A DNA stretch of 64,000 nucleotides, taken from NCBI GenBank assembly GCA_905250125.1, contig CAJNOL010001096.1, positions 1 to 64,000 of the forward strand, written 5' to 3'. The notes under the pieces were generated by a model. That model did no database searches. It was not told where the DNA came from and was given only the letters and a program-made list of their open reading frames with translations. The DNA comes from Rotaria sordida (taxonomy: Eukaryota; Rotifera; Eurotatoria; Philodinida; Philodinidae). Positions 63,307 through 64,000 of the stretch are shown one piece after another; within the stretch, counting starts at the first letter, position 1, and every line of letters starts with the position of its first letter. Position numbers and translations under genes: made by a program.

Positions 63307-64000
63307 CAGAACATTTGACATGATTCGTGATATTGTATTTATTTTTGTAAACTTTTTTATGACGATTATATAGCCATTACATAAAAAAGATATTGCGTCA
63401 GCTCAATAAAACCAAGACGAGCTTCACAATGAAATCAGTGATACCAATTTTTGACACTATAACAATACCATTAAAATAATATAATGAACTGGAATTGATA
63501 AATAAGAAAAATCTTATACTGATGAAGATAATAACATTAATTGTTATATTATCTTTTAGAAACGAGAAAAGTAACTATGACAAAAGCAATATTTTCTCAT
63601 ACAAAATGTTGATATGACTTCATATGATTAACAAATATTTTTATTTTATTTTATTGTATTATCTCATGAAATCATCGATGTGCTTTTTTTTATTCTATAT
63701 ATTTTACATGTACTGTGGTATTCTTTTGTTTACTATTATTGGTAATACTTCTTAACAATAAACATAGAAATTTAGAAACACATGATCTTCTGTTAAGTTA
63801 ATAACATATAGATAAACATTACATTGGATATATTCAGACGGATTTCTATAGAAAGAAAAGTAATTCTTTTTTCTTAAACAAATCTAACCGTTCTCTCCAT
63901 TTTCCCTCTCTTATTGTGTTTAGTTTATGCTTTTTTTTCCTATTTTCTCATCCCATAATGAAGTATTTACGTTATTGTCGCCTCGAAACAGAGTGAACAC
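63307..64000. other. intergenic, no gene seen
   Basis: Contains the C2 gene's polyadenylation signal (63405-63410) and AT-rich sequence to the window edge. A further gene may start beyond 64000. Confidence 0.4.

Noticed and set aside
1..64000. CRISPR arrays, operons, rRNA or tRNA genes
   Set aside because: No regularly spaced direct repeats, no bacterial gene organisation and no recognisable rRNA or tRNA cloverleaf were seen. The genome is eukaryotic.

Overview
The window is AT-rich eukaryotic DNA with spliced genes (GT..AG introns, many only 40-80 nt) and short intergenic stretches. Gene content points to a bdelloid rotifer, most likely Rotaria or a close relative: an ADP-ribosyltransferase/TPR gene of the type greatly expanded in bdelloids, two F-box genes of one family, degenerate CCCACA/TGTGGG tracts matching the bdelloid telomeric repeat, a bacterial-type secreted domain, and many small DNA transposons. 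The organism is an inference from content.

Layout, left to right: a multipass membrane gene (771-1613, +); a complete six-exon secreted astacin metalloprotease (3740-4970, -) with a TATA box; a telomere-like tract (5463-5705); a foldback element (6958-7396); a five-exon nocturnin-like gene (7868-9143, +); about 6.5 kb with no convincing gene; a 30-exon full-length ABCA-type ABC transporter (15636-31622, +) whose exon phases all close to give 1823 aa; a decayed bacterial-like secreted or membrane gene with two in-frame TGA codons (34313-35809, -); a small single-pass membrane protein (37843-38512, -); a gene fragment (39806-40168, +); an intronless F-box gene (42348-44219, +); a five-exon ART/TPR gene (45473-49609, -) with a foldback element in its last intron; a two-exon F-box gene (52343-54299, +); a CCCH zinc-finger gene (56006-56881, -); a transposon cluster (58060-61223) holding a decayed mariner-like transposase, a hAT element with 8-bp target duplication and a piggyBac-type MITE; and a C2-domain gene (61815-63306, +).

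The genes do not form a pathway or operon. They are independent units: secretion and proteolysis, phosphatase activity on NADP(H) or RNA, lipid or xenobiotic transport, protein turnover (F-box), ADP-ribosylation, RNA binding and Ca2+/lipid binding. The accessory layer is the transposon-derived inverted repeats, which sit in introns and intergenic DNA and, in one place, inside an apparently open host reading frame.

Exon boundaries were placed by eye, using splice consensus, reading-frame closure and protein-family conservation. No searches were run.
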